64,000 nt of DNA from Olleya marilimosa CAM030 (GCF_000518485.1 NZ_JADR01000001.1:434001-498000); one strand, 5' to 3'; shown: positions 8,274 to 18,452, counted from the first letter of the stretch. Translations and numbers: made by a program. The notes: generated from the sequence alone by a model not told the origin.

Positions 8274-9164
8274 TTACCCTAAATGCTGCTCATGTATTTG
8301 TATACTATAGGTTGCATTAAAGGTTTCATTTATAGGTAATTTGATAATCCCTTCTTTTTCGGTTAATTTTTGTGATGTGTTTTCAGCATCAGCAATACCT
8401 AACCAAGGTTCTATGCAAACGTAAGGTGCGTTTGGTTTTGCCCAAATCCCCAAATAATTAAAGTCATTATAGGTCACATTTAGTATTTCGCCATGAGTTT
8501 TACTAACTAAAGCAACTTTTCTAGATTTTAAATCCTTAAAAATAAGCGCATCTTCATTAAATAAATCTGGTTTTAATTGGATGCTGTTTTTAGTGTCAAA
8601 TGCAGGTTTTGTTTGATTGGTTACTAAACCATTATCCATATTTAATAGATAGGTTTGTGCTGTTTCTTCGTGTTCAAAAACCAAACTATAATCCGTATAA
8701 TTTTCATTTTTATAAACAGGACATTTAAAAGCAGGATGACCACCAATACTAAAATAGATTGCTTTATCATCTAAGTTTTTGACTGTATGTTTAATATCTA
8801 AAGTGTTGTTATTTAGAGTGTAAGTAATTAAAAGTTCAAATTTAAAAGGAAATAATTTTAGCAAATCATCATTGTATATCAAACTAAAAGTTAAGCTGTT
8901 TTTGGTTTGATTTACTAATTTTATATCGTGATTATGCCTTACAAAACCATGCTTTGGCATGTGGTAAGTTTGACCTTTAAAGATATATTGGTCATTTTTC
9001 ATGCTACCTATGATAGGAAACAAATTGGGTGCATAGCTTCCCCAAATGTCAGGATCTGCATGCCACATAAATTGATTGTCGTTTTGTACCGAAGCAATTT
9101 CGCACAACTCTGCGCCTTTCGGTTTAACCGAAATTTTTAATACGTTATTTGTTAACTGAAACAT
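8274..9164 (-). CDS. Aldose 1-epimerase family protein
   Basis: 296 residues from the start used here (MFQLTNNVLKISVKPKGAEL). The open frame extends to 9263 but that part overlaps the promoter region of the divergent pabB and does not look like the family. A galactose mutarotase-like beta-sandwich is supported by PKGAELCEI, HGFVRHN, YFSIGGHPAF and the C-terminal CIEPWLGIAD. The histidines of HGFVRH and GGHPAF fit the sugar-binding cleft and catalytic positions. This subgroup (YeaD/LacX-like) epimerises aldoses or hexose-6-phosphates in the cytoplasm; the substrate is unknown. It is divergent from pabB. Confidence 0.8.
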   Translation of the reverse strand: MFQLTNNVLKISVKPKGAELCEIASVQNDNQFMWHADPDIWGSYAPNLFPIIGSMKNDQYIFKGQTYHMPKHGFVRHNHDIKLVNQTKNSLTFSLIYNDDLLKLFPFKFELLITYTLNNNTLDIKHTVKNLDDKAIYFSIGGHPAFKCPVYKNENYTDYSLVFEHEETAQTYLLNMDNGLVTNQTKPAFDTKNSIQLKPDLFNEDALIFKDLKSRKVALVSKTHGEILNVTYNDFNYLGIWAKPNAPYVCIEPWLGIADAENTSQKLTEKEGIIKLPINETFNATYSIQIHEQHLG

Positions 9165-9242
9165 CTGTTTTATATTTAATCTCATGACCAAAATACTCGT
9201 TTTTTTAACATTTCTGTTTAACTTTACGCAACATTTTACTAC

Positions 9243-10544
9243 GTGAGAACAACTACTATACATAAACTAACTAAGCCTGAGGACTTCAAACAAAATTTAT
9301 TGTCTTGGAGCCAACAATTTGATGATGTGGTTTGGCTGGATTCTAATAACTACCAACAGCAATATTCAAGTTATGATGCAGTATTAGCTGTAGACGCTTT
9401 TACAGGAATACAGACCGATTATCATAACGCTTTTGAACAATTTAAAGAGTATCAGTCGCTTACTAACGATTGGGTTTTTGGTTATTTATCATACGATTTA
9501 AAAAATGATGTAGAGCATTTAAAGTCTTCAAATTATGACGATTTAGCGTTTCCTGACTTATATTTTTTTCAACCTAAAAAAATCTTTTTAATTAAAGGTG
9601 ACACCCTGGAAATGCAGTATTTAAAAATGGTTGATGATGAAGTGGAAACAGATTTAATTGCAATAAGTCAGTACAAGGACGAAGGACGTGACATTTTGCA
9701 AAATGAAAGTGACTCAATTAAAATTAAACTTAGAATCCAAAAAGACGCGTATTTTGATAAGATAAAAACCATGCTTAGTCACATACACAAAGGTGATATT
9801 TACGAAGCTAATTTTTGTCAAGAGTTTTATGCAGAGGACACAGTTATAAACCCATTAGAGATTTACAATAAACTTAATGCCATTTCAAAACCACCATTTG
9901 CAGCATTTTTAAAGTTAAATGATAAATACTTATTGTCTGCGTCACCAGAGCGTTACATTAAAAAAGAAGGCACTAAAATTATATCTCAGCCTATAAAAGG
10001 GACCGCTAAACGCGAGGACGATTTTATATTGGATTCTATTTTAAAAAATAATTTAGTATCAGATGAAAAAGAACGTAGCGAAAATGTGATGATTGTGGAT
10101 TTGGTGCGTAATGATTTGTCACAAACCGCCACAAAAGGTAGTGTTAAGGTTGAAGAGTTATGTAAGATTTACACCTTTAATCAAGTGCATCAAATGATAT
10201 CTACAGTAACCTCTCAAGTAGATAAAAACACACATCCAATAGATATTATTAAAAGTACGTTTCCTATGGGAAGTATGACTGGAGCTCCAAAAATTTCGGC
10301 AATGAAAATTATTGAAACTTTAGAAGAAACTAAACGCGGTTTATATTCTGGTGCAGTTGGCTATATTTCGCCAACAGGTGACTTTGACTTTAATGTTGTA
10401 ATACGTAGTATTTTGTACAACGCATCTAATAAATATGTGTCTTACTCTGTTGGAGGAGCCATTACAGCAAAGTCAGACCCTTTAAACGAATATGAAGAAT
10501 GTTTGATTAAAGCTAAAGCAATGAGAACTGTTTTAGAAGGGTGA
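9243..10544 (+). CDS. pabB: Aminodeoxychorismate synthase component I
   Basis: 433 residues of the chorismate-utilising family. It converts chorismate plus ammonia to 4-amino-4-deoxychorismate for folate synthesis. The diagnostic PIKGTAKR segment (PabB rather than TrpE PIAGT), the [23 protein letters not shown] and [16 protein letters not shown] motifs are all present. The start is GTG at 9243; no in-frame ATG lies close by, and the MRTTT beginning looks right for the family. No glutamine amidotransferase subunit (PabA) or lyase (PabC) is adjacent, so ammonia must come from a partner encoded elsewhere. Confidence 0.92.
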   Translation: MRTTTIHKLTKPEDFKQNLLSWSQQFDDVVWLDSNNYQQQYSSYDAVLAVDAFTGIQTDYHNAFEQFKEYQSLTNDWVFGYLSYDLKNDVEHLKSSNYDDLAFPDLYFFQPKKIFLIKGDTLEMQYLKMVDDEVETDLIAISQYKDEGRDILQNESDSIKIKLRIQKDAYFDKIKTMLSHIHKGDIYEANFCQEFYAEDTVINPLEIYNKLNAISKPPFAAFLKLNDKYLLSASPERYIKKEGTKIISQPIKGTAKREDDFILDSILKNNLVSDEKERSENVMIVDLVRNDLSQTATKGSVKVEELCKIYTFNQVHQMISTVTSQVDKNTHPIDIIKSTFPMGSMTGAPKISAMKIIETLEETKRGLYSGAVGYISPTGDFDFNVVIRSILYNASNKYVSYSVGGAITAKSDPLNEYEECLIKAKAMRTVLEG

Positions 10545-10630
10545 ATCTGATATTAGGGAAAAGGCATTAGGCAAAAAAAGGCAAATGTTTTAAGTATTAC
10601 GGAAACATTAAAAAAGCGTAAATTTGGTAA

Positions 10631-10984
10631 ATGAAGAATTACAGAGATTTGATAGTTTGGCAAAAATCAGTAGACATGGTAACTCATGTTTATCGTTTAT
10701 TAAAGCTATTTCCTGAAGATGAAAAATATGGCTTGACTTCGCAAATAAAAAGAAGCGCTGTTTCTGTTTCATCTAATATAGCAGAAGGTTATGGTCGTAA
10801 TTATACTAAGGAATATGTTCGGTTTTTAAATATTTCTAGAGGATCATTATACGAAATGCAGACACAGTTGTAAATTGCAATTAATCTAAATTTTTTAAAA
10901 AGCAACGATTTAAATGATGTTAATGACCTGTCTTTACAAATAGAAAAAATGCTTAACGCCTTAATCAAAAAGTTGGCAGTATAA
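10631..10984 (+). pseudogene. Four-helix-bundle (S23 / 23S rRNA IVS type) protein, interrupted by one stop codon
   Basis: Codons 1-80 encode the N-terminal two thirds of a four-helix-bundle protein of the 23S-rRNA-intervening-sequence family (YRDLIVWQKSVDMV, SQIKRSAVSVSSNIAEGYGR, RFLNISRGSLYEMQTQL). Codon 81 is TAA (10871-10873). The same frame then continues without any shift for 36 codons as IAINLNFLK...LSLQIEKMLNALIKKLAV and stops at 10982-10984, giving 117 residues, the normal family length. At position 81 the family normally has glutamate, so a single GAA to TAA change explains the interruption. The truncated 80-residue product would lack the last helix. Freestanding copies of this family are common in Bacteroidota; their role is unclear. 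Confidence 0.8.
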
Positions 10985-11001
10985 TTTATGCCTTTTTACT
11001 T

Positions 11002-12339
11002 ATGCCTTATAACTTAATAGAACACTTCCAAAATCACATAAACAATACACTTCCTTTTCTTAAAAACAGTAAACTATTGCTTGCTATTTCAGGAGGTTTG
11101 GACAGTGTTATTTTAACGTATTTATGTAAACAATCAAGTTTAAATATTACTTTGGCACATTGTAATTTTAATTTAAGAGGAATAGAAAGCGATGGAGACC
11201 AAAAATTTGTTCTAGATTTAGCAGACAGTTTAGATTTAGAGATTTTTACCGAAAGTTTTAATACTATGGCTTACGCCGAAAGTAATAAAGAATCCATCCA
11301 AATGGCTGCAAGAACGTTGCGTTATGATTGGTTTCAGGAATTAGCAACACAGTTGGGTTTTGACTATATTTTAACTGCACATCATGCAGATGATAATTTA
11401 GAAACTTTTTTGATTAACCTGACTCGAGGAACAGGTTTAGAGGGTTTAAAAGGGATTCCGGAAGTAAATGATAATATTGTAAGACCATTGTTGCCATTCT
11501 CTAGAGAAATAATTGAAGAATTTGCGGTGTCCAATCAAATACTTTGGAGAGAAGATAGTAGTAATGCGTCTACAAAATACTTGCGTAATAAGTTAAGACA
11601 TGATGTTATTCCGGTTTTAAAATCTTTAAATCGCAATGTTTTAACCAATTTTAAAAACACCTTAAATAATCTAAATGATACAGCAGATATCGTTGAAGAA
11701 AGTGTGCAAGCGGTTTTAAAACGCGCAATAATTGATATTGATAATACTCAAATAAGTTATAAAATATCAGAGTTTATTAAAGTTAATAATCCTAAAGCAT
11801 ATTTATATGAAATTTTTAAAGACTACGGATTTACACAATGGACAGATATTGTTAATTTGTTGACTGCACAAAGTGGAAAACAAGTATTTTCTGCAACACA
11901 TCAACTACTTAAAAATAGAGATACTTTAATTTTAAGTGAATTAAAAACGGAGGATAGTCAGTATGATAATGAAACCTCAGTTATAATCAATAATTTTGAA
12001 GACGAGGTAGCTGTGTCATTAGGGATTTTATCATTTAAAACGGTAGAAATTCTTGAAAAATCTGACAGCACAACAGTATTTATTGATAAAGAAAAGTTAA
12101 AATTACCATTAACTGTTAGACATTGGAAAGAAGGAGACTATTTTTACCCTCTAGGCATGCAAGGTAAAAAGAAACTTAGCAAATATTTTAAAGATCAAAA
12201 GTTGTCTTTGTTAGACAAGAAAAAGGTGTTATTATTGTGTAGTCAAGATAAAATTGTTTGGGTTATTAATCATCGTGCAGATGATAGATTTAAAGTAACC
12301 AATCAAACCAAATCAATACTAAAAATTAAATTATCATAA
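11002..12339 (+). CDS. tilS: tRNA(Ile)-lysidine synthase
   Basis: 445 residues. The N-terminal ATP-pyrophosphatase domain carries the PP-loop SGGLDS (residues 30-35) and the family segments [36 protein letters not shown] and [11 protein letters not shown]. The C-terminal TilS_C domain is seen at [20 protein letters not shown]. The enzyme attaches lysine to the wobble cytidine of tRNA-Ile(CAU), changing its decoding from AUG to AUA. Its stop codon overlaps the next start by one base (TAATG), so dsbD is translationally coupled to it. Confidence 0.95.
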   Translation: MPYNLIEHFQNHINNTLPFLKNSKLLLAISGGLDSVILTYLCKQSSLNITLAHCNFNLRGIESDGDQKFVLDLADSLDLEIFTESFNTMAYAESNKESIQMAARTLRYDWFQELATQLGFDYILTAHHADDNLETFLINLTRGTGLEGLKGIPEVNDNIVRPLLPFSREIIEEFAVSNQILWREDSSNASTKYLRNKLRHDVIPVLKSLNRNVLTNFKNTLNNLNDTADIVEESVQAVLKRAIIDIDNTQISYKISEFIKVNNPKAYLYEIFKDYGFTQWTDIVNLLTAQSGKQVFSATHQLLKNRDTLILSELKTEDSQYDNETSVIINNFEDEVAVSLGILSFKTVEILEKSDSTTVFIDKEKLKLPLTVRHWKEGDYFYPLGMQGKKKLSKYFKDQKLSLLDKKKVLLLCSQDKIVWVINHRADDRFKVTNQTKSILKIKLS

Positions 12340-14741
12340 TGAAGCATATAACCGCTTTTATACTGTTTTTTATCACTGTATTTAATGTAAATGCACAAGT
12401 GTTAAAACCAGTAAAATGGAGTAACGAGATTCAGAAAATATCCGATCAAGACTATGTTTTAGTATATAAGGCAAACATTAAAGAGCATTGGCATTTATAT
12501 TCTCAACATTTGGATGAAGGAGGAGCGTTGCCAACGGAGTTTGTTTACGATTCAGTAAATAAAACTAACAACTTTGAGCTTATTGGAAAAGCGTTTGAAA
12601 GCGAATCTATAACGCAATTTGATAAGGTGTTCCAAATGGATTTAACCTTTTTTGATGGCGAAGCAACTTTTGCTCAAAAAATCAAATTATTAAATCCAGA
12701 GCAAAAAACTATTAAAAGTGAAGTTGCTTACCAAGCTTGTGATGACTCTAAATGCATTTATGAGTTTGAAGAAATTGTTTTTAATCTAAACCAAGCAAAA
12801 CCTTTAACAGAAACAGTTAACGCTTTAATATCTACTGAAAATATATTTAATCCAACATCTAAAATATTAGATCCAGTAAGTTGGAAAACTGGATTTAAAA
12901 AATTAAGTGATACACAATATCAATTAACATACACTGCTGTTTTAGATCCAAAATGGCATATTTATTCTCAGGATAACAAAGATCCAATGGGACCAATACC
13001 TACTGAGATTACGTTTAAAAATGAAACTAAAGATTTTAAATTAATAGGTGATTTAAAAGAATCTGAAACAGTTGAAAAGTTTGAAAATGCTTTTCAAATG
13101 AATGTAAAATATTTTGAAAAACAAGCAGTTTTTACTCAAATAATTGAAGTCTTAAATCCTAAGTTAAACACTATTCAAGCCGAAGCGTATTATCAAGCTT
13201 GTGATGACGAAAAATGTTTAGCTCCTGCTTTTGTTGATTTAGATATTAGTTTAGACGGTACAGCATTACAAGATACAAATACAACTTTGGATACTACAAA
13301 TGTAGATAATGGTTCTAAAGGACTATGGAGTATCTTTTTTATAGCATTCTTATCAGGATTTGCAGCGTTGTTAACACCTTGCGTGTTTCCTATGATACCT
13401 ATGACAGTTAGTTTTTTTACAAAGCAAAGTAAAAGTAAAGCTTCAGGTATTAAAAATGCAATAATCTATGGATTATGTATAATAGCTATCTATTTACTTT
13501 TAGGTACAGCAGTTACAGCTATTTTTGGTGCAGATGCATTAAATGCATTAGCGACTAATGTTTGGTTTAATCTTATCTTTTTTGGATTGTTAGTTGTATT
13601 TGCTTTTTCGTTTTTAGGTGCATTTGAGATTATGCTACCAAATTCTTGGGCAAATAAAGTTGACTCGCAAGCTAATAGAGGTGGTTTTATTGGTATCTTT
13701 TTTATGGCATTAGCTTTAGCAATCGTTTCATTTTCATGTACAGGACCAATTGTAGGTACATTATTGGTAGAAGCTGCTTCTAAAGGAGGTATTGCACCAA
13801 TCATAGGTATGCTTGGCTTTTCTTCCGCAATAGCGTTACCATTTGCATTATTTGCAGCGTTTCCAGGATGGTTAAACTCGTTACCAAAATCAGGAGGTTG
13901 GTTAAATACAGTCAAAGTTGTTTTAGGGTTTTTAGAGTTAGCTTTAGCGTTTAAATTTTTATCTCAAGCAGACTTAGTATTACAATTGCATTTATTAGAA
14001 CGTGAAGTTTTTATAGCTATTTGGATAGCTATTTTTGGGACGTTGGCATTATATCTTTTCGGTAAAATACAATTACCACATGATTCGCCTTTACCACACA
14101 TTTCAGTAGGTAGATTAAGTCTTGGATTGATTGTATTATCGTTTACTATTTATATGATTCCTGGACTTTGGGGAGCACCTCTAAATCTAATTAGTGCTTT
14201 TCCTCCACCATTAGATTATAGCGAGTCGCCTTACGGAGTAGGTAACTCAAAAGGAGGAAGTGCAAGTACTTCTCATGAGGATTTACCAGAAGGAGCACAT
14301 TTATTAGCACCACATGATATATTAGCCTTTAACGATTATGATTTAGGTTTAGCTTATGCTAAAAAAGTGAATAAACCAGTGATGTTAGATTTTACAGGTT
14401 GGGCTTGTGTTAATTGTCGAAAAATGGAACAAAACGTTTGGCCAAAAGGTAACATTTTAAATGTTTTAAAAAATGATGTGGTTTTAATCTCGTTATATGT
14501 AGATGATAAAAGAGAATTAGAAGCAGACGAAATTGTAGATTCTAAATTAAGACCAGGTAAAAAACTTAAATATATTGGTCAAAAGTGGAGCGAATTTCAA
14601 ACCATTAAATACAAATCTAATACACAACCCTATTATGTATTGATGGATCACAACGAGCAGAATTTAAATACTCCTGTAGCTTACACACCAGATTCCGATA
14701 CCTATTATAATTGGTTAAAAGAAGGAATTAATAATTTTTAA
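12339..14741 (+). CDS. dsbD: DsbD-type thiol:disulfide interchange protein with duplicated N-terminal domain
   Basis: 800 residues. After a signal peptide (about 1-20) come two copies of the DsbD-alpha-like domain, about 21-155 and 170-300. Each has a WHxYSQ segment and a YQACDDxKC cysteine motif. Next is a DsbD-beta membrane domain of about eight helices with the conserved TPCVFPM and SCTGPIVG cysteines. The C-terminal thioredoxin-like domain has WACVNC (Cys690, Cys693). The protein carries electrons from cytoplasmic thioredoxin across the membrane to reduce periplasmic disulfides, for example in cytochrome c maturation. The doubled alpha domain makes it longer than the roughly 560-residue E. 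coli protein. The gene is coupled to tilS and ends at a strong terminator. Confidence 0.9.
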   Translation: MKHITAFILFFITVFNVNAQVLKPVKWSNEIQKISDQDYVLVYKANIKEHWHLYSQHLDEGGALPTEFVYDSVNKTNNFELIGKAFESESITQFDKVFQMDLTFFDGEATFAQKIKLLNPEQKTIKSEVAYQACDDSKCIYEFEEIVFNLNQAKPLTETVNALISTENIFNPTSKILDPVSWKTGFKKLSDTQYQLTYTAVLDPKWHIYSQDNKDPMGPIPTEITFKNETKDFKLIGDLKESETVEKFENAFQMNVKYFEKQAVFTQIIEVLNPKLNTIQAEAYYQACDDEKCLAPAFVDLDISLDGTALQDTNTTLDTTNVDNGSKGLWSIFFIAFLSGFAALLTPCVFPMIPMTVSFFTKQSKSKASGIKNAIIYGLCIIAIYLLLGTAVTAIFGADALNALATNVWFNLIFFGLLVVFAFSFLGAFEIMLPNSWANKVDSQANRGGFIGIFFMALALAIVSFSCTGPIVGTLLVEAASKGGIAPIIGMLGFSSAIALPFALFAAFPGWLNSLPKSGGWLNTVKVVLGFLELALAFKFLSQADLVLQLHLLEREVFIAIWIAIFGTLALYLFGKIQLPHDSPLPHISVGRLSLGLIVLSFTIYMIPGLWGAPLNLISAFPPPLDYSESPYGVGNSKGGSASTSHEDLPEGAHLLAPHDILAFNDYDLGLAYAKKVNKPVMLDFTGWACVNCRKMEQNVWPKGNILNVLKNDVVLISLYVDDKRELEADEIVDSKLRPGKKLKYIGQKWSEFQTIKYKSNTQPYYVLMDHNEQNLNTPVAYTPDSDTYYNWLKEGINNF

Positions 14742-14754
14742 TTGAATAAAAATA

Positions 14755-14778
14755 TCCTGCAATCGCAGGATTTTTTTT
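14755..14778 (+). terminator. Rho-independent terminator of tilS-dsbD
   Basis: TCCTGC (14755-14760) pairs with GCAGGA (14765-14770) around a 4-nt loop and is followed by eight T residues. Confidence 0.85.
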
Positions 14779-14796
14779 ACTGTTATATAGTACAAC

Positions 14797-16419
14797 ATGA
14801 AAACAATCCAAGGACAAATAGTAGACATACAAAACCAACGCATTTTTAGTGGCGAAATCACTATTAACTCAGGTAAAATACAATCTATTACTGAAAAAGA
14901 ACACGATGTAAAACATTACATATTACCAGGTTTTGTAGACGCACACATCCATATTGAAAGCTCGATGTTAGTCCCATCAGAGTTTGCTAAAATAGCAGTT
15001 AAACATGGGACTATTGCTACGGTTAGTGATCCGCATGAAATAGCAAATGTTTTAGGCGTAAAAGGAGTGGAGTTTATGATTGAAAACGGTAAGAAAACAC
15101 CGTTTAAATTCAATTTTGGAGCACCAAGTTGTGTGCCAGCAACTACTTTTGAATCGGCTGGAGCAGTTATAGATTCTGATGACATTAAAACGCTTATGGC
15201 TAACCCAGATATTAAGTATCTAGCCGAAATGATGAATTATCCTGGTGTGTTGTTTGATGATGAAGAAGTACTTAAAAAAATAGCGTGGGCAAAACACTAT
15301 AACAAACCCGTAGATGGTCACGCACCTGGTTTAAGAGGTGATGATGTTACTAAATATATTAAAGCAGGAATTAGTACAGATCACGAATGTTTTACTTATG
15401 ATGAAGCATTAGAAAAGCTTCAAAAGGGAATGAAAATCTTGATTAGAGAAGGTAGTGCTGCCAAAAACTTTGAAGCTTTAATAGATTTATTACCTGAGCA
15501 TTATCAAAACATGATGTTTTGTAGTGATGACAAGCATCCAGATGATTTATTATTAAATCATATAAACGCCCTTTGCGCTAGAGCAGTAGCAAAAGATATT
15601 GATGTGTTTAAAGTGTTGCAAGCAGCTTGTGTCAATCCTGTAAAACATTACAATTTAGATGTTGGATTATTACAAAAAGATGATGTCGCAGATTTTATTA
15701 TTGTTGAAGATTTAAAAGATTTTAAAACATTACAAACGTATATAAATGGTGAGTTAGTGTTTGATAACGGAACGTCTTTAGTAAAACACGTAGATTTTGA
15801 AAATCTTAATAATTTTGATACTGAAATTAAAACGATTGAAGATTTTAAAGTCGAAAGTACAGCCAAACAAATACGTGTTATTGAAGCTTTAGAAGGTCAA
15901 TTGGTTACTAACCAGTTAACTGAAGAGGCAACCATCCTAAACGGAAACTTGGTATCTAATACAGAAACGGATGTTTTAAAAATGACAGTAGTTAACCGTT
16001 ATAAAAATGATGAGCCAGCGTTAGCATTTATTAAAAAATTTGGTTTAAAAGAAGGTGCAATTGCAAGTTCTGTTGGACATGATTCTCATAATATTATTGC
16101 AGTTGGTGTAAGTGATGAAGCTATTTGTAAAGCAGTAAATTTAATAATTGAAAACAAAGGTGGTATTTGTGCAGTTTCAAATACAGATCAAAAAATAGTA
16201 TCGCTTCCTGTTGCCGGAATTATGAGTGATAAAAATGCCGAAACTATTGGTCACGCTTACGCGGAATTAGACGCGTTTGCAAAACAATTGGGTACAACAT
16301 TAAATGCACCTTACATGACCTTGTCGTTTATGGCATTATTAGTAATTCCTTCACTAAAATTAAGTGATAAAGGCTTGTTTGATGGCGGAAAATTTGAGTT
16401 TACTAGTTTAGAAGTTTAG
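14797..16419 (+). CDS. ade: Adenine deaminase
   Basis: 540 residues of the amidohydrolase superfamily. The metal-binding segment [14 protein letters not shown], the [11 protein letters not shown] segment, [29 protein letters not shown] and the C-terminal [14 protein letters not shown] are all typical of Ade. It hydrolyses adenine to hypoxanthine and ammonia in purine salvage. Length matches the family (about 540-590). It follows the dsbD terminator and is separated by only 11 bp from the hydrolase gene after it, so these two may be cotranscribed although their functions are not obviously linked. Confidence 0.93.
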   Translation: MKTIQGQIVDIQNQRIFSGEITINSGKIQSITEKEHDVKHYILPGFVDAHIHIESSMLVPSEFAKIAVKHGTIATVSDPHEIANVLGVKGVEFMIENGKKTPFKFNFGAPSCVPATTFESAGAVIDSDDIKTLMANPDIKYLAEMMNYPGVLFDDEEVLKKIAWAKHYNKPVDGHAPGLRGDDVTKYIKAGISTDHECFTYDEALEKLQKGMKILIREGSAAKNFEALIDLLPEHYQNMMFCSDDKHPDDLLLNHINALCARAVAKDIDVFKVLQAACVNPVKHYNLDVGLLQKDDVADFIIVEDLKDFKTLQTYINGELVFDNGTSLVKHVDFENLNNFDTEIKTIEDFKVESTAKQIRVIEALEGQLVTNQLTEEATILNGNLVSNTETDVLKMTVVNRYKNDEPALAFIKKFGLKEGAIASSVGHDSHNIIAVGVSDEAICKAVNLIIENKGGICAVSNTDQKIVSLPVAGIMSDKNAETIGHAYAELDAFAKQLGTTLNAPYMTLSFMALLVIPSLKLSDKGLFDGGKFEFTSLEV

Positions 16420-16430
16420 AAGTTTAAAAT

Positions 16431-17390
16431 ATGCCAATCCTAAAATCCACATACAAACCCAAATTCATGTTCAGAAATGGGCATATTTCAACGATCTATT
16501 CAGGTGTATTACGTAAAGTAGAAGGTGTGACTCAGAGCCGAGAACGTATTACTTTACCAGATACTGATTTTATAGATTTAGATTGGAGTTATGCTGGTAA
16601 TAATACTAAACAACTATTAGTGGTTTTACACGGTTTAGAAGGAAATGCACAACGCCATTATATGTTAGGATCTGCTAAAATAGCTAACCAAAATAATATG
16701 GATGCGGTTTGTGTTAATTTTAGAGGGTGTAGTGGAGAGGTAAACAAAACGTTTCAATCTTACCATTCAGGAAAGACGGACGACTTAGCTTCAGTTATAA
16801 AACACATTACGACTCAGTTTGATTATGACACCATCTACCTAAATGGATTTAGCTTGGGTGGTAATGTTATTTTAAAGTATTTAGGTGAAACATCAGATTT
16901 GCCAAAACAAATTAAAGCAGCAGTAACTGTATCTGTTCCTGTGTATTTAAAAGGGTCTTTAGAGCAACTAATGTCGTCTAAAAACTATGTGTACTCCAAG
17001 AAGTTTCTACGAAATTTGAGAAGTAAACTAGTAGGGAAACAACAGTTGTTTCCTCAAAAAATAAACAATCAAGATTTGAGTGCTGTCAAAACTCTAAAAG
17101 ATTTTGATGATGTGTATACCTCTAAAGCGCATGGTTTTAAAGATGCTTATGATTATTATGAGCAATCTAGTAGTCTGCAGTATTTAAAACACATTTCAAT
17201 TCCTACTTTACTGATAAATGCACAAAACGATTCTTTTTTATCAAAAGAATGTTACCCGATTCAGGAAGCAGAACAAAATGCTAATTTTTATTTAGAAATG
17301 CCTAAATACGGTGGACATGTTGGTTTTTATGATGAACAAAACACTTATTATTCGGAAAAACGAATGCTTCAGTTTATAAATAATTTATAG
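16431..17390 (+). CDS. YheT-family alpha/beta hydrolase
   Basis: 319 residues of the AB-hydrolase-4 / UPF0017 group. N-terminal motifs KFMFRNGHISTIYSG and DFIDLDW are characteristic. The triad is visible as Ser141 (GFSLGGN), Asp267 (NAQNDSF) and His296 (GGHVGF). The oxyanion region is VVLHGLEGN. The family includes esterases and lipases of mostly unknown physiological substrate; it is cytoplasmic here (no signal peptide). The last 41 codons, including the catalytic histidine, are duplicated 996 bp downstream at 18263-18386. The gene itself is intact. Confidence 0.88.
   Translation: MPILKSTYKPKFMFRNGHISTIYSGVLRKVEGVTQSRERITLPDTDFIDLDWSYAGNNTKQLLVVLHGLEGNAQRHYMLGSAKIANQNNMDAVCVNFRGCSGEVNKTFQSYHSGKTDDLASVIKHITTQFDYDTIYLNGFSLGGNVILKYLGETSDLPKQIKAAVTVSVPVYLKGSLEQLMSSKNYVYSKKFLRNLRSKLVGKQQLFPQKINNQDLSAVKTLKDFDDVYTSKAHGFKDAYDYYEQSSSLQYLKHISIPTLLINAQNDSFLSKECYPIQEAEQNANFYLEMPKYGGHVGFYDEQNTYYSEKRMLQFINNL
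17267..17390 (+). repeat. 124 bp direct repeat, left copy (3' end of hydrolase gene)
   Basis: Matches 18263-18386 at a constant offset of 996 bp with three mismatches (17309 C/T, 17345 T/C, 17380 A/C). The first two are silent and the third changes Asn to Thr. It spans codons 279-319 and the stop of the hydrolase gene exactly to its TAG. Confidence 0.95.
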
Positions 17391-17493
17391 TTGGTAACTA
17401 TTTGTTTTTTAATTAGGTAAGTATTAATTAAAACTTATAAATTTACAAGACAAAAAAATGTTAAATTAAAGAGTATTTTATATTTTTATAACG

Positions 17494-17658
17494 ATGGGAA
17501 AACAAAATAACAATAAAGAGAAAACAGGAAGTAATAAATCCAATCAGTCAAACAAGAATTCTAAAAACCAAGGCAACAAGGTTAATCTTGGTAAAACGAC
17601 TAGAGAAGGTGCGGGCAATACTAAAGGTTTAAAAACAGGAAATAGGCCTAAAAAATAG
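17494..17658 (+). CDS. Small basic low-complexity protein (54 aa)
   Basis: An ATG-started 54-codon frame ending at TAG. Composition is almost only Lys, Asn, Gly, Gln, Thr and Ser (MGKQNNNKEKTGSNKSNQSN and so on, ending GLKTGNRPKK). It is predicted disordered and strongly positively charged. An AT-rich leader with ATTTTATATTTTTATAACG precedes it. It lies between the two direct repeats and its 3' end overlaps the reverse-strand gene at 17648 by 11 bp. Such short Lys/Asn/Gly-rich proteins may bind nucleic acid, but no function is known and expression is not proven. Confidence 0.45.
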   Translation: MGKQNNNKEKTGSNKSNQSNKNSKNQGNKVNLGKTTREGAGNTKGLKTGNRPKK

Positions 17659-18172
17659 ATAGTAAAAACCCAGTTAAAAATGATATTCCTATTATCATAG
17701 TTATAATTGAAATAAAATTAAAAATATCAGTGAATTGATTACATGTTTTTACAAATGAATCATTAGTTTTTTGTCTTGTATTAATTTTTTCTTTATCAAT
17801 CTCTTTCAAAGATTCATTAGACAGTATTTCTAATTCATTGAAAATATATATTTCTTCGTAATGATTTGCATAATAACCACTTAATTGAGAAAAGAAATTT
17901 ACAATTATTGAACTTAGTAATAATATCCCTGCAATACTCAGTAAGTATGAGTTTTCAACTAGTATTTTACCTGTTTTAAATTCTTTAATGGTTCCAAAAA
18001 TCACATATAGTCCACCACTACTAATAGAAATCACTAGTAAATCCATTCTTTTTAAAGAGTAATCTGATTTTTCTTTTGTGCTATTTAGATACTCCTTCCA
18101 TTCATCATATTTAGTTTGATTTTTTGATTTCATTTTAGTAGCTTTTTTAAATAGTTTATAAATATATAACAA
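17648..18172 (-). CDS. Small multi-pass membrane protein of unknown function
   Basis: 174 residues. The N-terminus is charged (KSKNQTKYDEWKEYLNSTKE). Helices follow at about 46-64 (LLVISISSGGLYVIFGTI) and 75-105 (SYLLSIAGILLLSSIIVNFF). A cytoplasmic-looking helix rich in Glu/Lys comes next, then a C-terminal helix from about 150 (FISIITMIIGISFLTGFLLS). I do not recognise the family with certainty. The layout resembles small SLATT-like or other membrane proteins often found as island cargo, but that is only a resemblance. A start at 18133 (MKSKNQTK) is also possible. The gene sits alone between direct repeats of the neighbouring hydrolase gene, which suggests it arrived with an insertion. Confidence 0.65.
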   Translation of the reverse strand: MLYIYKLFKKATKMKSKNQTKYDEWKEYLNSTKEKSDYSLKRMDLLVISISSGGLYVIFGTIKEFKTGKILVENSYLLSIAGILLLSSIIVNFFSQLSGYYANHYEEIYIFNELEILSNESLKEIDKEKINTRQKTNDSFVKTCNQFTDIFNFISIITMIIGISFLTGFLLSIF

Positions 18173-18262
18173 ATAGTATTTACTGATGAAAAGAATTTAT
18201 CAGCTTGTAAAAAAACATTATTTCTTATGATTTTTAAATTTTTCATGATTCTTGTTGCTTAT

Positions 18263-18386
18263 AGCAGAACAAAATGCTAATTTTTATTTAGAAATGCCTA
18301 AATATGGTGGACATGTTGGTTTTTATGATGAACAAAACACCTATTATTCGGAAAAACGAATGCTTCAGTTTATAACTAATTTATAG
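18263..18386 (+). pseudogene. Duplicated 3' fragment of the YheT-type hydrolase gene
   Basis: Right copy of the 124 bp direct repeat. The hydrolase frame is preserved from AEQNANFYLE to QFITNL and the TAG stop, but a TAG immediately precedes it and there is no start codon, so it is a non-coding remnant. Six bases TTATAG (18259-18264) occur at its left edge and again at its right end (18381-18386), a possible microhomology junction. The rest of the 18173-18452 interval shows nothing else. Confidence 0.9.
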
Positions 18387-18452
18387 CCTACAACTCTAGT
18401 TTCAGTTTAGTAATAAAATACCTATCTTTAGTTTTTTTAAATCAAAAAATTA

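Noticed and set aside
11268-11282. Possible hairpin-element copy in tilS (GCTTACGCCGAAAG)
   Set aside because: Only partial match to the core; the encoded AYAES fits the native protein.
13490-13915. 141-codon reverse frame within dsbD
   Set aside because: Mirror of membrane-segment codons of dsbD; composition is artefactual and no start region is visible.
16245-16290. Possible hairpin-element copy in ade (ACGCTTACGCGGAATT)
   Set aside because: Lacks the TTTC/GAAA loop, and the encoded [12 protein letters not shown] looks native to adenine deaminase.
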